From an uncultured Olsenella sp. (GTDB lineage: Bacteria > Actinomycetota > Coriobacteriia > Coriobacteriales > Atopobiaceae): DNA of 60,071 nucleotides. The stretch covers positions 1 to 60,071 of the forward strand of contig URLM01000008.1 of the NCBI GenBank assembly GCA_900548775.1. Reading direction: 5' to 3'. Under the pieces are notes generated by a model. That model made no database searches. It was not told the DNA's origin and was given only the letters and a program-made list of their open reading frames with translations. The translations under genes and the position numbers were made by a program. Positions 1 through 8,312 of this stretch are shown here, one piece after another; position 1 is the first letter of the stretch; each line of letters begins with the position of its first letter.

Positions 1-157
1 AGGCCAGCGTCTGCCAGCGGCCCACCAGGCAGTAGAAGGCGAGGCTCGCGGCGAGAAGGACCAGCCAGGCGTGGTCCCGCGCGAGGCGGCCCACCACGTG
101 GTAGGCAGCGAGAGATGCCACGAGGAACAGCAGAAAATGCAGCGAGAACAGTTCCAA
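1..157 (-). CDS. MBOAT-family membrane O-acyltransferase, N-terminal fragment
   Basis: Reading the minus strand from a TTG at 157 gives 52 codons open to the window edge. The product is strongly hydrophobic, with two membrane segments separated by a short basic turn, and it has the pattern HFLLFL near the start and a later LLAASLAFY stretch. That pattern is typical of the N-terminus of DltB/AlgI-type membrane-bound O-acyltransferases, which acylate cell-surface polymers. A GGGAG Shine-Dalgarno lies about 8 bases before the TTG. The catalytic His region is outside the window, so the family call rests on the N-terminal pattern alone; another polytopic membrane protein is possible. Confidence 0.6.
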   Translation of the reverse strand, partial: MELFSLHFLLFLVASLAAYHVVGRLARDHAWLVLLAASLAFYCLVGRWQTLA

Positions 158-295
158 AACGCAGTCTCCCGGCCTTCGGCACCCTTCGCGCGTGTACAGA
201 CGAGTTCACTCTATCCAACTCATGTGGGACCGCAGGATATCCGACACAAGAAACACGAAACGGCTTTCTGGGACTTTAGGCGCTCTCGCCGTTAT

Positions 296-515
296 CGAAG
301 TCTCGCTCCGGCGTCATTTCGACGCCGGAGGGGCCATCTCGTACGGAATCCCGTCCGAAGCCCCGGTTCCGGCGCCGTTTTCTCGCCGGAGGGCGCGTTC
401 CCGCGGCAAGTGCGTACGAAAGTCCTTCTCGGGCGTCGTTTTCTCGCCAAAGCGAGGATTTCCCCCGAAGCTCCGGCACCACGCCAGGGCGTTTTCCTAC
501 GGGCTCATCGTCCTT
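296..515. repeat. degenerate tandem repeat, about 60-bp units
   Basis: Units begin with CGAAG or CGAAAG at 296, 356, 417 and 466. Each carries a GC-rich core resembling GGCGYCRTTTTCTCGCC, and units 1 and 2 can form short hairpins around it. Periods are 60, 61 and about 49 bp. The array fills the middle of the 550-base gap between the divergent membrane acyltransferase and ATP-grasp genes. I see no convincing small gene here; the open frames across it look incidental. Confidence 0.5.
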
Positions 516-540
516 CTCGCCCACCGCACTCGCAAAGAAT

Positions 541-607
541 ATCGCCATCTCTTAAAACGGATGACTGCGACCTGCGCAAACGCGTCGGCACTTTAAGAAA
601 TGGCGAT
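541..607. repeat. 67-bp palindromic element, copy 1 (ATCGC family)
   Basis: The arm ATCGCCATCTCTTAAA at 541-556 is matched at 15 of 16 positions by the inverted arm at 592-607. A second element of exactly 67 bp with related arms lies at 40033-40099. Both are intergenic. The interior is not obviously conserved, so the arms or the folded structure seem to be what is kept. It could be a REP-like element, a small non-autonomous mobile element, or a transcript-end structure; there is no T-tract. Confidence 0.6.
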
Positions 608-706
608 AAACTCCGAAGAATGAATGACGTTGCGTCGCTCTATCATGTGGGACACATTCGGTCAATCGAACCCCAGCGGCCACCCATTCGTAGCAGGGAG
701 GGCAAC

Positions 707-1966
707 ATGAACTTCGTCTTCATCTCGCCTCAGTTCCCCGAGACCTACTGGCTGTGGTGCGACCGTCTGCGCTCGTGCGGCGCCTCGGTCTACGGCATCG
801 GCGACGCCCCGAGCGACGCCATCTCTCCCCAGCTGCACCGCGCGCTTGACGAGTACGTCCACGTCGACTCGCTCGAGAACTACGACCAGGTGTTCCGCGC
901 CGTCGCGTACCTCTCCTGGAAGCACGGCCACATGGACTGGATCGAGTCGATGAACGAGCACTGGCTGCCGCTCGACGCCCGGCTTCGCGACGACTTCCAC
1001 GTGACCACTGGCGCCAGCCTTGCAACCATCGACCAGTGGCAGTCTAAGGCGCAGATGAAGCCACTCTACGCGGCGGGCGGCGTCCCCACGGCTAGGCAGG
1101 TCCGCGTGGGCTCACTCGACGACGCCCGTCGGGCCGTGTGGGAGTGGGGCGGATTTCCCGCCTTCGCCAAGCCGGAGTACGGCGTGGGCGCCGGCGGCGC
1201 CATGCGCATCGACAACGACGACCAGCTCAGAGACCTTGTCGGCCGCTGCTCGTGGCAGGGTGCCGCGCCCTACGTGCTCGAGGAGTTCGTACCCGCCAGT
1301 GGCATCGCAGCCTACGACGCCATCATCGATCCCTGGGGAAAGCCCGTCTTCGAGAACCAGGAGGAGTTCCCGCCGTCGATGTCCGACGTCGCGCGGCAGG
1401 GCCTTGACCTCTCCTACTACTGCTGCCCCGGCATCGACCCCCGGCTGCGCGACCTGGGCCACGCTGCCGTGCATGCCTTTGGGATACGCGCCCGCTTCGT
1501 CCACCTTGAGTTCTTCCGCCTCGCGGAGGACCGCGAGGGGCTGGGGCACGCTGGCGACTACGTTGGCCTGGAGGTCAACTGCCGACCCACCGGCGGCTAC
1601 ACGCCGGACATGATGAACTTCGCGCATTCCACCGACGTCTACCGCATCTGGGCCGAGGTGGTGTGCTTTGGCGAGCGCCGCCTGCACGACGCCCACGACA
1701 ACTGGTTCGCCGTGTACGCCGGAAGGCGAGACAACCACACCTACGCCCACAGCCACCGCGAGATCCTTGCGCGCTGGGGCGGGAGCCTCATGATGGAAAG
1801 ACGCGTGCCCGGAGTTCTCTCGGACGACATGGGCAACCACATGTACGTAGCGCGCGTGCGCACCGAGCAGGAACGCGAGGAGTTCATCGCGTTCGTGCAG
1901 GAGCGCGCGGCCGAGGGCTTCTCGGCAGAAGACACTGGCGAGAACCACGACGCTCAGGAAGGATAG
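707..1966 (+). CDS. ATP-grasp domain ligase, 419 aa
   Basis: The start is the ATG at 707, preceded by GGGAGG; the longer upstream frame runs through repeat DNA and is not credible. The protein has an N-terminal Rossmann-like pre-ATP-grasp region and then an ATP-grasp fold. The segment FVHLEFFR followed by GLEVNCRPTGG matches the metal-binding strand of carboxylate-amine/thiol ligases, and there is a glycine-rich loop at GVGAGGAM. Such enzymes activate a carboxylate with ATP and join it to an amine. The substrate cannot be read from the sequence. A GNAT acetyltransferase starts 12 bases downstream, so the two probably act on one small molecule or peptide. Confidence 0.8.
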   Translation: MNFVFISPQFPETYWLWCDRLRSCGASVYGIGDAPSDAISPQLHRALDEYVHVDSLENYDQVFRAVAYLSWKHGHMDWIESMNEHWLPLDARLRDDFHVTTGASLATIDQWQSKAQMKPLYAAGGVPTARQVRVGSLDDARRAVWEWGGFPAFAKPEYGVGAGGAMRIDNDDQLRDLVGRCSWQGAAPYVLEEFVPASGIAAYDAIIDPWGKPVFENQEEFPPSMSDVARQGLDLSYYCCPGIDPRLRDLGHAAVHAFGIRARFVHLEFFRLAEDREGLGHAGDYVGLEVNCRPTGGYTPDMMNFAHSTDVYRIWAEVVCFGERRLHDAHDNWFAVYAGRRDNHTYAHSHREILARWGGSLMMERRVPGVLSDDMGNHMYVARVRTEQEREEFIAFVQERAAEGFSAEDTGENHDAQEG

Positions 1967-1977
1967 GGGTCACACAC

Positions 1978-2457
1978 ATGCAGGTGAGAAGGGCAATCGA
2001 CGCCGACATCCCAGGAATCGACAACTGCCTCTCGCAGGTGCTCGAGGTGCACGCGAAGGGGCGGCCGGACCTCTTTCGCTCCGGGACGCGCAAGTACACC
2101 GACGACGAGCTGCGCGAGATAATCGCGGACGACGAGAGGCCCGTCTTTGTCGCCGTCGCCGATGACGCGGCCCCTGGCGAGATCCTGGGCTACGGCTTCT
2201 GCGTGGTGGAGGACCACACGCACTCGAACAACCTCCAACCCATCCGCACGCTCTACATCGATGACATCTGCGTGGACGAAGGCGCGCGCGGCCACGGCGT
2301 TGCCACGGCAGTCTACCAGCACATCATCGACTTCGCGCGCAGGGGCGGGTTCCACAACGTGACCCTCAACGTGTGGGAGTGCAACCCCGGGGCCCGCAAG
2401 TTCTACGAGGCGATGGGCATGGGCGTGCAGAAGACCTGCATGGAGCAGGTGCTGTAG
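1978..2457 (+). CDS. GNAT family N-acetyltransferase, 159 aa
   Basis: A single GNAT domain fills the protein. The acetyl-CoA loop is seen at DEGARGHGVATAVY (R/Q-x-x-G-x-G/A type), preceded by the LYIDDICVDE strand, and followed by NVWECNPGARKFYEAMGM, the usual C-terminal substrate side. It starts 12 bases after the ATP-grasp gene, so the two are probably cotranscribed. The acceptor is unknown. The Shine-Dalgarno is weak (AGGATAGGGG), which fits translational coupling to the upstream gene. Confidence 0.85.
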   Translation: MQVRRAIDADIPGIDNCLSQVLEVHAKGRPDLFRSGTRKYTDDELREIIADDERPVFVAVADDAAPGEILGYGFCVVEDHTHSNNLQPIRTLYIDDICVDEGARGHGVATAVYQHIIDFARRGGFHNVTLNVWECNPGARKFYEAMGMGVQKTCMEQVL

Positions 2458-2492
2458 CGACGACGCGGGCGGGCGGCGGAGCGCGGTGCTAG

Positions 2493-3206
2493 TTAGTGCA
2501 CCACCGGATCTGCCCAGGCAAAGTTCTCCGTGCCAGCGCCCAGCTCAAAGTGCAGCTTCACGATGCCCAGGTCGACGCGGGCACAGGGGCCACCGTTGGT
2601 GCTCAGGGCAACAAGCGGGAGCCCGTCCGCGTTCGTCTTTCTCGTCATCTGCACCCAGAAGGTCTGCTGGTTCATGGCCGTCGGTGCGAGCAGCGCATAG
2701 CGAACGCCGCGCGCGAACCACTCGGGCACGTTGCTGACCGGCCGCGATACCTGCGCGATTGTCCGCGAACGGTGCGGCTCTCCCTGCGTGGTGCCGTGGC
2801 CAAGCGCGATGATTGCCACGAGCTTGTCCTTCTGCGCGAGCGTCTGGCGCACGGCTCGGCGCTTGGCGGTGCCGGCGACCCAGCAGCTGTTGAGGCCAAG
2901 CCGCTGCGCATCGAGCACGACCTTCTCGGCAAAGTAGCCTGCGCGCATGTCCAGGTTGTTGCCCTCGTGGCCCGCCACGACCAGGTAGTTGTTGGCGTTT
3001 TCGAAGCCGGCGCGGCGGGCGAGCGTGCTCGAGAACACCTCGGAGTCGTCGTACGCCAGCCGCATGTGGAGCGCACCGTCTGCGTTTGCCGTGGCAACTG
3101 CCTCCTCGAGCGCCGCGCGCTCCTCGGTCGAGATGGGCTCCTCGGTGAAGCGCCTAACGGCATGCCGCGACTCCACGGCCTCGTCGATGCTCATGCGGTA
3201 GTCCAT
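2493..3206 (-). CDS. nitroreductase-family flavoprotein, 237 aa
   Basis: The N-terminal SRHAVRRF motif is the FMN phosphate-binding signature of the nitroreductase family. The family's later features follow, such as the GLNSCWVAG segment and the LAPTAMNQQ segment near the C-terminus. These enzymes use NAD(P)H to reduce nitro groups, quinones or flavins. I chose the ATG at 3206 because AAAGGGTGACGAG lies just upstream; the frame is open for 12 more codons. It converges with the GNAT gene, with 35 bases between stops. The natural substrate cannot be inferred. Confidence 0.82.
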   Translation of the reverse strand: MDYRMSIDEAVESRHAVRRFTEEPISTEERAALEEAVATANADGALHMRLAYDDSEVFSSTLARRAGFENANNYLVVAGHEGNNLDMRAGYFAEKVVLDAQRLGLNSCWVAGTAKRRAVRQTLAQKDKLVAIIALGHGTTQGEPHRSRTIAQVSRPVSNVPEWFARGVRYALLAPTAMNQQTFWVQMTRKTNADGLPLVALSTNGGPCARVDLGIVKLHFELGAGTENFAWADPVVH

Positions 3207-3292
3207 CTCGTCACCCTTTCGGTTGGATTCGGTACGCCCCATGGTAGCGTTCCCGCGGGCGACACCTCACGTCGCGGCGATCTGGTGTGCCG

Positions 3293-3367
3293 GAATTACG
3301 CACGGCTGAGTTTGGCTTTGTGGAGTCCTGGGCTTTTGTCGCCGTCTGCTGCAGCCGTGCGTAATTC
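3293..3367 (+). repeat. 75-bp palindromic element, copy 1 (GAATTACGCACGG family)
   Basis: Perfect 16-bp arms GAATTACGCACGGCTG at 3293-3308 and 3352-3367 enclose a core that includes GGCTTTGTGGAG and CTGGGCTTTTG. The same arms and the same core occur at 28770-28845 and, inverted, at 49433-49508. It lies between the start of the nitroreductase gene and the DUF1304 gene. Conservation of the core in one orientation makes a simple terminator unlikely. Confidence 0.75.
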
Positions 3368-3527
3368 ACCGCGAAGTGGAGCGCCGAGAAGACCATGCTT
3401 CCGTCACCCAAACCCAAATTTTAGTTGTGTGCAATTTGTTTTTCTCGCCAACGCGACGTGCCGTCGAATGGGATGCGCCTAGACTAGGGGCCGAGAAAGA
3501 ATTGCTACGCCGCCGATAGGAGTTGCC

Positions 3528-3884
3528 ATGTCCGTCATCACTACCGTCCTCGCCGTGCTGGTTGCGGCGGAGTTTCTCTTCATCTTCTACCTGGAGACCC
3601 TCGCGACCACGTCGGCGCGCACGGCGCAGACGTTCAACATGACCGTCGACGAGCTGTCGCGCCCCTCGGTGAGCACGCTCTTCAAGAACCAGGGCGTCTA
3701 CAACGGCGTCCTTGCGATTCTGCTGCTTGTGGCCGCGCTGTGCATCCCCAGCAAGGCGGCGGTGATTGCCCTCAGCACGTCGATGGTTGTCGTCGCCGCA
3801 TACGGAGCCGCCACCAGCGATCCCAAGATTCTCCTCAAGCAGGGCCTTCTGCCTGCGATTCTCCTGGTGAGCTGCCTTATCTAG
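3528..3884 (+). CDS. DUF1304 family membrane protein, 118 aa
   Basis: A short protein with four predicted membrane segments. It carries the family hallmark FKNQGVYNG after the second segment and an ending rich in hydrophobic residues. The start has a good ribosome site (ATAGGAG, 5 bases before the ATG). DUF1304 proteins are widespread small membrane proteins of unknown function. The last 8 bases overlap the end of the convergent CPBP protease gene. Confidence 0.85.
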   Translation: MSVITTVLAVLVAAEFLFIFYLETLATTSARTAQTFNMTVDELSRPSVSTLFKNQGVYNGVLAILLLVAALCIPSKAAVIALSTSMVVVAAYGAATSDPKILLKQGLLPAILLVSCLI

Positions 3885-4785
3885 CGATGTCCGCGCCTGG
3901 GGCGCCAAGGCGCCCCAGCAGCCAGAGCGCGAGCAACACCACCGGGATGCACCCGAGAAGCCCCAGCGGCATTGGCCCCAGAGTGCCGCCTGCACTGCGG
4001 CTAAACCACATACCCAGCCCGGCCACGGCGTTGAGTGACCCATGCGCAAGTGCGCAAGGCCAGACGCTTCCCGAGCGCTCGCGGAGAAAGCAGAGAAACG
4101 TTCCAAACGCCATGCAGAAGATGGTCATGGCAACAATGCCACTCACAGGAAATCCCAGGTAATCGCTACCGTAGTTGTACCCCATCGCAATGAGGGGCGC
4201 ATGCCAGAGGCCCCATGCAGCTCCAGTGAGAATTGCCGCGCGGCGGCGTGGCATCTGCTCCCTCATCGCGGGATAGAGAAACCCGCGCCAGCCCGCCTCC
4301 TCGCCAATGGCCAGCAGCATGTTGATGAACGGGGCGAAGATTACAGCATTGGCCACCTGGATGGCGAAGATTGCCGGAACCTGATCAGTGCCTACGCCCA
4401 GCTGGGCGATGGCGGCAGCGGAGAAGCGCGAGGCCTCCGGATCAAAGTCACCAGAGAAGAAGAGGAAGTAGACTGCGGAGCCGGCCAGCGTAAGGGCCGG
4501 TGGGATTGCCAGTGCCAGCATGTACCAGCGCACGCCACCCTTGATGCGAGGCCGCCAGCCAGCGTCGACGGCGGTCTTTCTCGTCACGCGAACTATGACG
4601 GCAGAAGCAAGAGGTCCAAACATCGAGACGGCAAGCAGCGGACCCCATATGCCACTCGACTCGTCAATGACCCATCCCGATTGGGCACCGGCGATAATCC
4701 AACCCACCCAATCCAGGGCAAATGCCGCCACAAGGAAGAGAATGATGGTACTTCTCGCGGACTGAACCGGCTCATCGGAATCCAT
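3877..4785 (-). CDS. CPBP family intramembrane metalloprotease
   Basis: Six to eight hydrophobic segments carry the CPBP/CAAX-protease motifs: EEAGWRGF (glutamate pair), a downstream GLWHAP histidine, and HGSLNA with the third motif's His and Asn. Members cleave membrane-embedded substrates or give self-immunity to bacteriocins. I placed the start at the ATG of MDSDEP at 4785, behind GGGAGATGG. An in-frame ATG at 4860 has no ribosome site. The 3' end overlaps the DUF1304 gene by 8 bases. The substrate is unknown and no bacteriocin gene is seen nearby. Confidence 0.82.
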   Translation of the reverse strand: MDSDEPVQSARSTIILFLVAAFALDWVGWIIAGAQSGWVIDESSGIWGPLLAVSMFGPLASAVIVRVTRKTAVDAGWRPRIKGGVRWYMLALAIPPALTLAGSAVYFLFFSGDFDPEASRFSAAAIAQLGVGTDQVPAIFAIQVANAVIFAPFINMLLAIGEEAGWRGFLYPAMREQMPRRRAAILTGAAWGLWHAPLIAMGYNYGSDYLGFPVSGIVAMTIFCMAFGTFLCFLRERSGSVWPCALAHGSLNAVAGLGMWFSRSAGGTLGPMPLGLLGCIPVVLLALWLLGRLGAPGADIAR

Positions 4786-4970
4786 AACAGACACCATCTC
4801 CCGCATCGAGCTGTCAGCAGCGCTTGGCCCCACCACGCGAGCGCTGCGGGGCCAATACACGACACATTACACCGTCCTAGACAAGAAAAACGGCCCAGAA
4901 CAGCCCCGGAACGCCGGCTGGGAACGCAGCCCCGGAACACCGGTCGCGCCCCGCCACCCAGCGCGCTGCC

Positions 4971-6716
4971 CTACTCCCCCACAGTATAGAGCGCCCGGAA
5001 GTAGCCATCCGGCACGGCCATGAGCTCGTCGAAGGTGCCCTGCTCGCACACGCGGCCGTCGCGCAGCACCACGATGCCGTCGAAGAGCCGCAGCTGCCCG
5101 GCGTCCAGGCGGTGCGTCACCATAATCCGCGTGGTCCCGGTAAGTGCCACCACCGAGCGGGTGACCTGGTCCGCCGTCTCCTGGTCCAGGGCCGACGTGG
5201 CCTCGTCAAAGAGCAGCACCCCCGATCCATGCAGCAGGCTCCGCGCGATGCACACACGCTGCCGCTCGCCGCCGGATAGGTTGGAGCCTCCCTCGCCGCA
5301 CGGGTAGTCCATGCCATGCGCTGCCACAAAGCTGGCAAGCCCCGCCCGCTGCACGGCAGACTCCAGCTCAGCGGCATCAACGTTTGCAAACATCGTAACG
5401 TTCTCCCGCAGCGTGGCATCAAAAAGGAACGTATTCTGCCGCACCAGCGACACCGTCTCCCAGAGCGACTCAAGGCTCGCGTCGCGCAGCTCGCGCCCAT
5501 CGAAGGCAATCCGACCGTCGTAGTTGGAGTGCGCACCCATGAGCAGCGAGAGCAGCGTCGACTTCCCGCTGCCCGATGCCCCCACCACGGCGTAGCAGCC
5601 ACCTGCGGCAAACTCCACGCTCAGGCCAGAGAGAACGGGGCGGTTCTCGTCATAGCCAAAGGTAACGTTTGAAAGCGAGATGCCCTGGGCGAGCGAGGCG
5701 GGCAGCGCCGTACCGCCCGTACGCTCGCGGTTCTCGCCGAGCATCTGGGCGAGCTTTCCCACCAGCCCCAGCGACGCCCGACGCGCGGCAAAGATGGACG
5801 GCAGGCCCTGGATTGGCTGGGCAATGCTGTTCATGAGCTGCGTGGCCATGAGGATGCCACCCACCGTCATCCCACGGCCCGAAAGCGCGAGCCACGCGCC
5901 AAAGAACATGACAGAAAGCTGAGAGACGCCCTGCGCGGTCATTGCCAGCGCACGTATGCCCAGCTCCATGCGGCGGCGGAGGCGCTTGTCGGCCTCAAGC
6001 GTGCCGTTTGCTGTCTCGAATCGCTCGCGCGCGGCGGGCTCGGCGCGAAAACTCTTGATGAGAGGGAAGCCGCAGGCGAGGTCGTGGACCACTCCCACAA
6101 AGCGCCCCATGGCATCGGAGACCACACGCTGGCGCGAGGCAAGCCGACCGCCGGACGCAAGGCCAATCGCAAGCGGCACCAGCGCGGACACAATTGCCAC
6201 CACGGCCAGAGGCACGCTTTGGGCTAGGAGCATGGCAACGGAGCCCGCCAGCGAGACGATCTCGGTGACCATCGTGAAGATCTTCTCGAGGTAGGTAGTC
6301 TCGATGGTGGTAACGTCGTTGGTGAGCGCTGACTCGTAGCGGCTCGCCCCGCCGCCGTCGAAGGCGCCAATGCCCTTGCCCAGCAGTCGGTCGAAGACCG
6401 CACGGCGATACCCGCTCACCGCACGGCGGAGAAACGCCGGCAGCGAGGCGCGCATGGCCAGCCCGATTGCAAGCTCTGCCGCCATGAGCAGGGCGACCTC
6501 TTGGCCCGTCTGGACGAGAAGGTCGAGGGCGCCCGCAGCCACGGCGTCGAAGGTCTGCTTGAGTATGTAGGCAAAGGCCAGCGTGACGATGGCCTGCGCC
6601 AGATACAGCGCCACGTTTGCCGAGAAGAGCAGCCAGTTCCCACGAAACATGCTTGCCCACAGCTCGCGCGCGACGTCCTTCCCGCTTGCCGCAGACGTTG
6701 TTCTCTGCGAATCCAT
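4971..6716 (-). CDS. ABC exporter, fused permease and ATPase, 581 aa
   Basis: The N-terminal half has six membrane helices of the type I exporter fold. The C-terminal half is a full ATPase: Walker A GASGSGKST near residue 378, the Q-loop at LVRQNTF, signature LSGGERQR, Walker B VLLFDEATSALD and switch TH. It should work as a homodimer or with an unseen partner, exporting a lipid, peptide or drug. A GGAGG site lies 7 bases before the ATG. The gene is divergent from the AraC-type regulator at 6935, which is a natural candidate for its control. Confidence 0.88.
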   Translation of the reverse strand: MDSQRTTSAASGKDVARELWASMFRGNWLLFSANVALYLAQAIVTLAFAYILKQTFDAVAAGALDLLVQTGQEVALLMAAELAIGLAMRASLPAFLRRAVSGYRRAVFDRLLGKGIGAFDGGGASRYESALTNDVTTIETTYLEKIFTMVTEIVSLAGSVAMLLAQSVPLAVVAIVSALVPLAIGLASGGRLASRQRVVSDAMGRFVGVVHDLACGFPLIKSFRAEPAARERFETANGTLEADKRLRRRMELGIRALAMTAQGVSQLSVMFFGAWLALSGRGMTVGGILMATQLMNSIAQPIQGLPSIFAARRASLGLVGKLAQMLGENRERTGGTALPASLAQGISLSNVTFGYDENRPVLSGLSVEFAAGGCYAVVGASGSGKSTLLSLLMGAHSNYDGRIAFDGRELRDASLESLWETVSLVRQNTFLFDATLRENVTMFANVDAAELESAVQRAGLASFVAAHGMDYPCGEGGSNLSGGERQRVCIARSLLHGSGVLLFDEATSALDQETADQVTRSVVALTGTTRIMVTHRLDAGQLRLFDGIVVLRDGRVCEQGTFDELMAVPDGYFRALYTVGE

Positions 6717-6871
6717 TCAGCGCCTCCGTACCAATTGCCTGAGGTTTTGTCGCTTGCATCATGGGGACGCTGTGTGGCATGCGCCCTAATTGTTTGCTGT
6801 TATCCAAGTTAAAACAGGGAAAACGTCCCCGTTGTACCAGGACACTACGCCTAAAGCCCCAGCGTTAGATA

Positions 6872-6884
6872 CCAGAAATTCTGG
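6872..6884. promoter_or_regulatory. 13-bp palindrome, candidate operator
   Basis: CCAGAAATTCTGG is a perfect dyad about the central A. It extends to TACCAG on the left and to GGCGTA on the right. It lies 50 bases before the AraC-type gene and 156 bases before the divergent exporter. A nearby weaker pair, GGGGACG at 6763 and CGTCCCC at 6824, could close a large loop. Binding by the neighbouring regulator is an inference. Confidence 0.35.
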
Positions 6885-6934
6885 CGTACCATAGGGACAC
6901 GGACAGGCCTCTAGGCGATGGAGTTGGAGGACCC

Positions 6935-7837
6935 ATGGACGAAGCGAGGCTCAAGCGCGCGCTTGAAACCCTGCTCGCGGAGCCGCAGGAGCACCCGGAG
7001 CCGGGGTCGGGTACGCTCCTCGTGGCGTACCGGCTGCGCGACAGGCCAGCCATTCCTACCTCAGTGCCCTGCCACATCCTGAGGACCACTTACGACGCAG
7101 AGCATCCGGCTCACCTGCTGCTGGACCGCCGCCCAGGGCCTGATGACATCATGGTCTACGCCTTTCTCGGCAAGCAGCGGCTGGACCGGGTGCTCATGGC
7201 CCTGGCGCCCTCCTCGTCCAATTTCTTCCAGGTATTGGTTGACAACCTTGGCCAAGAGCAGCAAGGCACCACGGAGATAGCGGAGGCGGGCGAGGTTGAC
7301 CCCGCTATGCTGCAGGACATCTTCTCGCTCATGGTGGTTGCCTACGCCGAGCGTCGGGAGGAGTGGGAGCTGACAATAGGTGGCCTGGCCTCGGCGGCCA
7401 TCGCGCTGGCAAGCCCCGCGATTCGCCGACATCCCGGACGTCGAAGCCCCGACGACCTTGTCGCCCTGCTCCTCACCGAAATTGCCGCACACCCCGAAAG
7501 CGTCACGCTCCAGGGATTGGCCGAGCGCTTCTCGTACAACCCCACCTACCTCTCGGGGTTGCTCCACGAGCAGTGCGGACGGACCTTCTCGCAGCTTGTG
7601 CGCGAACAGCGCATGCTTCGCGCACATCAGCTGCTTACGGACACCGGGCTTTCTGTGGCGAAGGTCGCCGCCATGGTTGGGTATGAAGGAACCAGCAACT
7701 TCCATCGGCTGTTCCGCGAGCGCTTTGGCGAGACTCCCGCGCAGGCGCGAGCCGGACGCAGCGCACGCCGCGCGGCTATGATGGAGGCTCAGGTTCACGA
7801 CGACCGCTTGCGGGAGGCACGCGATGACCAAGGATGA
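6935..7837 (+). CDS. AraC-family transcriptional regulator, 300 aa
   Basis: The C-terminal third (from about residue 185) is a double helix-turn-helix of the AraC type, including FSYNPTYLSGLLHEQCG and VAAMVGYEGTSNFHRLFRER. The N-terminal portion is a cupin-like sensing region without clear motifs. TTGGAGG precedes the ATG at good spacing. The stop overlaps the next gene, a cupin protein, by 14 bases, so the two are translated together. It is divergent from the ABC exporter and probably controls it or its own unit; the effector is unknown. Confidence 0.85.
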   Translation: MDEARLKRALETLLAEPQEHPEPGSGTLLVAYRLRDRPAIPTSVPCHILRTTYDAEHPAHLLLDRRPGPDDIMVYAFLGKQRLDRVLMALAPSSSNFFQVLVDNLGQEQQGTTEIAEAGEVDPAMLQDIFSLMVVAYAERREEWELTIGGLASAAIALASPAIRRHPGRRSPDDLVALLLTEIAAHPESVTLQGLAERFSYNPTYLSGLLHEQCGRTFSQLVREQRMLRAHQLLTDTGLSVAKVAAMVGYEGTSNFHRLFRERFGETPAQARAGRSARRAAMMEAQVHDDRLREARDDQG

Positions 7838-8303
7838 CAGCAGCACAGCTGCAGATGGCACGCCGCAGCTCAGCGGCTACGCGCAGCGCGTGATTGATGA
7901 GCTGGGCCTGGCTCCGCATCCCGAGGGCGGGTGGTATCGCCGCACATGGCAGTCGGCAACTCCGGTCAACGCAGGCGGGGACCGGCCGCTTGCCTCGTGC
8001 ATCTACTTTTTGCTGCCGGCGGGCGACGCCAGTGCGTGGCACGTGGTCGATGCGGACGAGCTGTGGCTTTGGCACGGGCCCGGCGCGGTGACGCTCGAGC
8101 TTGGGGGCAGTGGCAGGCAGCCCGACGAGACCGGTGCGCGAAGCGTCACGCTTCGCGTTGACAAAGACAGCGCCCGTGGCGAGCTGGTTGTTCCCGCAGG
8201 AGTCTGGCAACGCACGGTTCCCTCAAGCGAAGACGCACTTGTCTCCTGCGTGGTGAGCCCGGGCTTCACCTTCGCAGGCTTCAAGCTCGCCGATCAAGCT
8301 TAG
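7824..8303 (+). CDS. DUF985 cupin protein, 159 aa
   Basis: A single cupin barrel with the DUF985 signature: HPEGGWYRRTW near the N-terminus, SCIYFLLPAGDASAWHVVDADELWLWH in the middle (written here as separate motifs IYFLL, AWHVVDADE and LWH), and a C-terminal VSPGFTFAGF. The histidines and glutamate could bind a metal. The biochemical role of this family is not settled. It overlaps the AraC-type gene by 14 bases and is followed after 9 bases by the FNR-like gene, so these three may form one transcript. Confidence 0.82.
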   Translation: MTKDDSSTAADGTPQLSGYAQRVIDELGLAPHPEGGWYRRTWQSATPVNAGGDRPLASCIYFLLPAGDASAWHVVDADELWLWHGPGAVTLELGGSGRQPDETGARSVTLRVDKDSARGELVVPAGVWQRTVPSSEDALVSCVVSPGFTFAGFKLADQA

Positions 8304-8312
8304 GGACACAGG

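Noticed and set aside
71..706. 212-codon upstream extension of the ATP-grasp gene
   Set aside because: It runs through repeat DNA, has no domain, and the ATG at 707 has a GGGAGG site and matches the start of the fold.
6763..6830. GGGGACG/CGTCCCC inverted repeat as a terminator
   Set aside because: Seven base pairs around a 54-base loop, lying upstream of both divergent genes, is not a sensible terminator.
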